Below are positions 6,860 to 7,222 of a DNA stretch of 7,222 nucleotides, piece by piece. The notes beneath the pieces are model-generated. The model saw only the letters and a program-made list of their open reading frames with translations, was not told where the DNA came from and made no database searches. The stretch is from GH45 sp046704385 (lineage in GTDB: Bacteria; Bacteroidota; Bacteroidia; Bacteroidales; SZUA-534): positions 1 to 7,222 of the forward strand of contig JBJKSB010000062.1 of NCBI GenBank assembly GCA_046704385.1, given 5' to 3'. The first letter of the stretch is position 1. Every line of letters begins with the position of its first letter. The translations under genes were made by a program, and so were the position numbers.

Positions 6860-6896
6860 TATGGGTGTTACGTTTTTTTTAACCCATATTTTTTTT
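6860..6896 (+). terminator. Possible plus-strand terminator overlapping the MATE remnant's stop
   Basis: TATGGGT (6860-6866) pairs with ACCCATA (6882-6888) and is followed by eight T residues on the plus strand. The minus strand has no U-run after the hairpin, so it does not serve the MATE remnant. No plus-strand gene precedes it, and the loop itself is T-rich, so it may be an accident of low-complexity sequence encoding the Lys-rich end. Confidence 0.25.
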
Positions 6897-7115
6897 GAAT
6901 TTATAATTGCGATTCCTGATTTTACCGAACATAATGGTTTGAACCAGTCCTCGTGTAAGCAGAAAAAGCAAGAATGCCAACCATAAAGCATGATTAAAAT
7001 AGAGGTTTTTTAAAAGTATCCAAACAGGAAAAAAAACAATAAATACTGCAATAATCATACTGTTGCGCATTTGTTTAGTGTACGTCAGGCCAATAACTAC
7101 CGACCTGAAGGTCAA
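6879..7115 (-). pseudogene. C-terminal stub of a MATE-family efflux transporter
   Basis: The readable part, from about residue 9 (IGLTYTKQMRNSM) through WILLKNLYFNHALWLAFLLF and LLTRGLVQTIMF to the Lys-rich end, looks like the last two helices and tail of a Bacteroidota MATE (multidrug/Na+-drug antiporter) protein. Intact members have about 440-460 residues; only about 70 are left. The frame has no ATG (the first possible start is TTG 7115), and upstream it meets a stop at 7154-7152. None of the three frames from there to the window edge shows more transporter sequence. FRSVVIG just before the conserved part may be a decayed form of the usual FDG.xIG. The 5' six-sevenths of the gene has been lost by deletion or rearrangement. 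It cannot transport on its own. Confidence in the family is moderate because only the less-conserved end remains. Confidence 0.62.
7102..7113. repeat. Short palindrome at the MATE remnant's breakpoint
   Basis: GACCT (7102-7106) and AGGTC (7109-7113) form a perfect inverted repeat with a two-base centre. It sits just where recognisable transporter sequence ends. It could mark a recombination or insertion site, or be chance. Confidence 0.25.
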
Positions 7116-7147
7116 TTTCTGGCATTCGGAGCATAATATTAACTTAG

Positions 7148-7222
7148 CAGCTTAAAACAAAAGCTGTGTTAGAAACTATTACTGATAAATTAGGCAATCA
7201 TATTAATTTTAGCTATTCATGT
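7148..7222 (+). pseudogene. Fragment of an STN-type (secretin/TonB N-terminal) domain, runs off the right edge
   Basis: Directly after an in-frame TAG (7145-7147) a frame reads QLKTKAVLETITDKLG and then NHINFSYSC up to the window edge. The pattern (LK..AVLE.I....G..FSYS) is that of the small alpha/beta STN domain found near the N-terminus of SusC-type TonB receptors and, in similar form, at the end of FecR-like anti-sigma factors. No signal peptide or plausible start precedes it, although GTG 7166 is formally available. It is therefore either a decayed fragment or the frameshifted front of a gene outside the window. Only 25 residues are visible, so the call is tentative. Confidence 0.33.

Noticed and set aside
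6640..6896. A plus-strand housekeeping RNA (6S, tmRNA, SRP or RNase P) covering the GC-rich hairpin
   Set aside because: None of the conserved sequences of these RNAs is present, no plus-strand promoter was found, and the U-run places the hairpin on the minus strand even though the plus-strand loop GGGA resembles a GNRA tetraloop.
1..7222. CRISPR array, transposase gene, tRNA or rRNA
   Set aside because: I saw no regularly spaced direct repeats, no transposase motifs, and no tRNA or rRNA signature on either strand.

Overview
The window looks like chromosomal DNA from a member of the Bacteroidota, probably a Bacteroidales/Marinilabiliales-type environmental bacterium. Four things point there. 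The left edge carries a TonB-dependent outer-membrane receptor of the type typical of the phylum. Start codons lack Shine-Dalgarno sequences. Several upstream regions carry TAnnTTTG-type -7 elements with a TTG/TTTG about 19-21 bases upstream. There is also a 7TMR-DISM receptor with an SQ-type signal-peptide end. The assignment is inferred from these traits; there is no rRNA or other marker.

Layout. Bases 1-1899 (+) are the 3' part of a TonB-dependent receptor, closed by a hairpin terminator. Bases 1935-2202 are a scar: they hold a broken piece of a class III nucleotide cyclase catalytic domain. This runs straight into an AT-rich CPBP (CAAX/Abi-type) intramembrane protease gene (2203-2850, +) whose own 5' end is unclear. 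Convergent to it, and separated by only 53 bases, is a 714-residue membrane receptor (2904-5048, -) with a signal peptide, a periplasmic sensor domain, seven membrane helices, a coiled coil, a GAF domain and a second coiled coil, but no recognisable output domain. Upstream on the same strand are msrA (peptide methionine sulfoxide reductase, 5181-5723) and a seven-helix membrane protein of unknown function (5805-6575). Each of the three minus-strand genes has its own plausible promoter region, so they need not form one operon.

Bases 6576-6878 contain no protein gene. They hold the promoter of the seven-helix protein and, upstream of it, a promoter plus GC-rich terminator on the minus strand that together outline a short RNA of about 90 nt (small RNA or attenuated leader). 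Bases 6879-7115 (-) are the C-terminal stub of a MATE-family efflux transporter. The last 75 bases (+) read as a piece of an STN-type domain with a stop codon directly in front of it.

Overall the intact genes suggest envelope functions: outer-membrane uptake, signal sensing, oxidised-methionine repair and membrane proteolysis. I see no convincing multi-gene novel system. The most unusual content is the set of gene remnants (cyclase, MATE, STN) at two junctions, the candidate small RNA, and a receptor with no evident output module.
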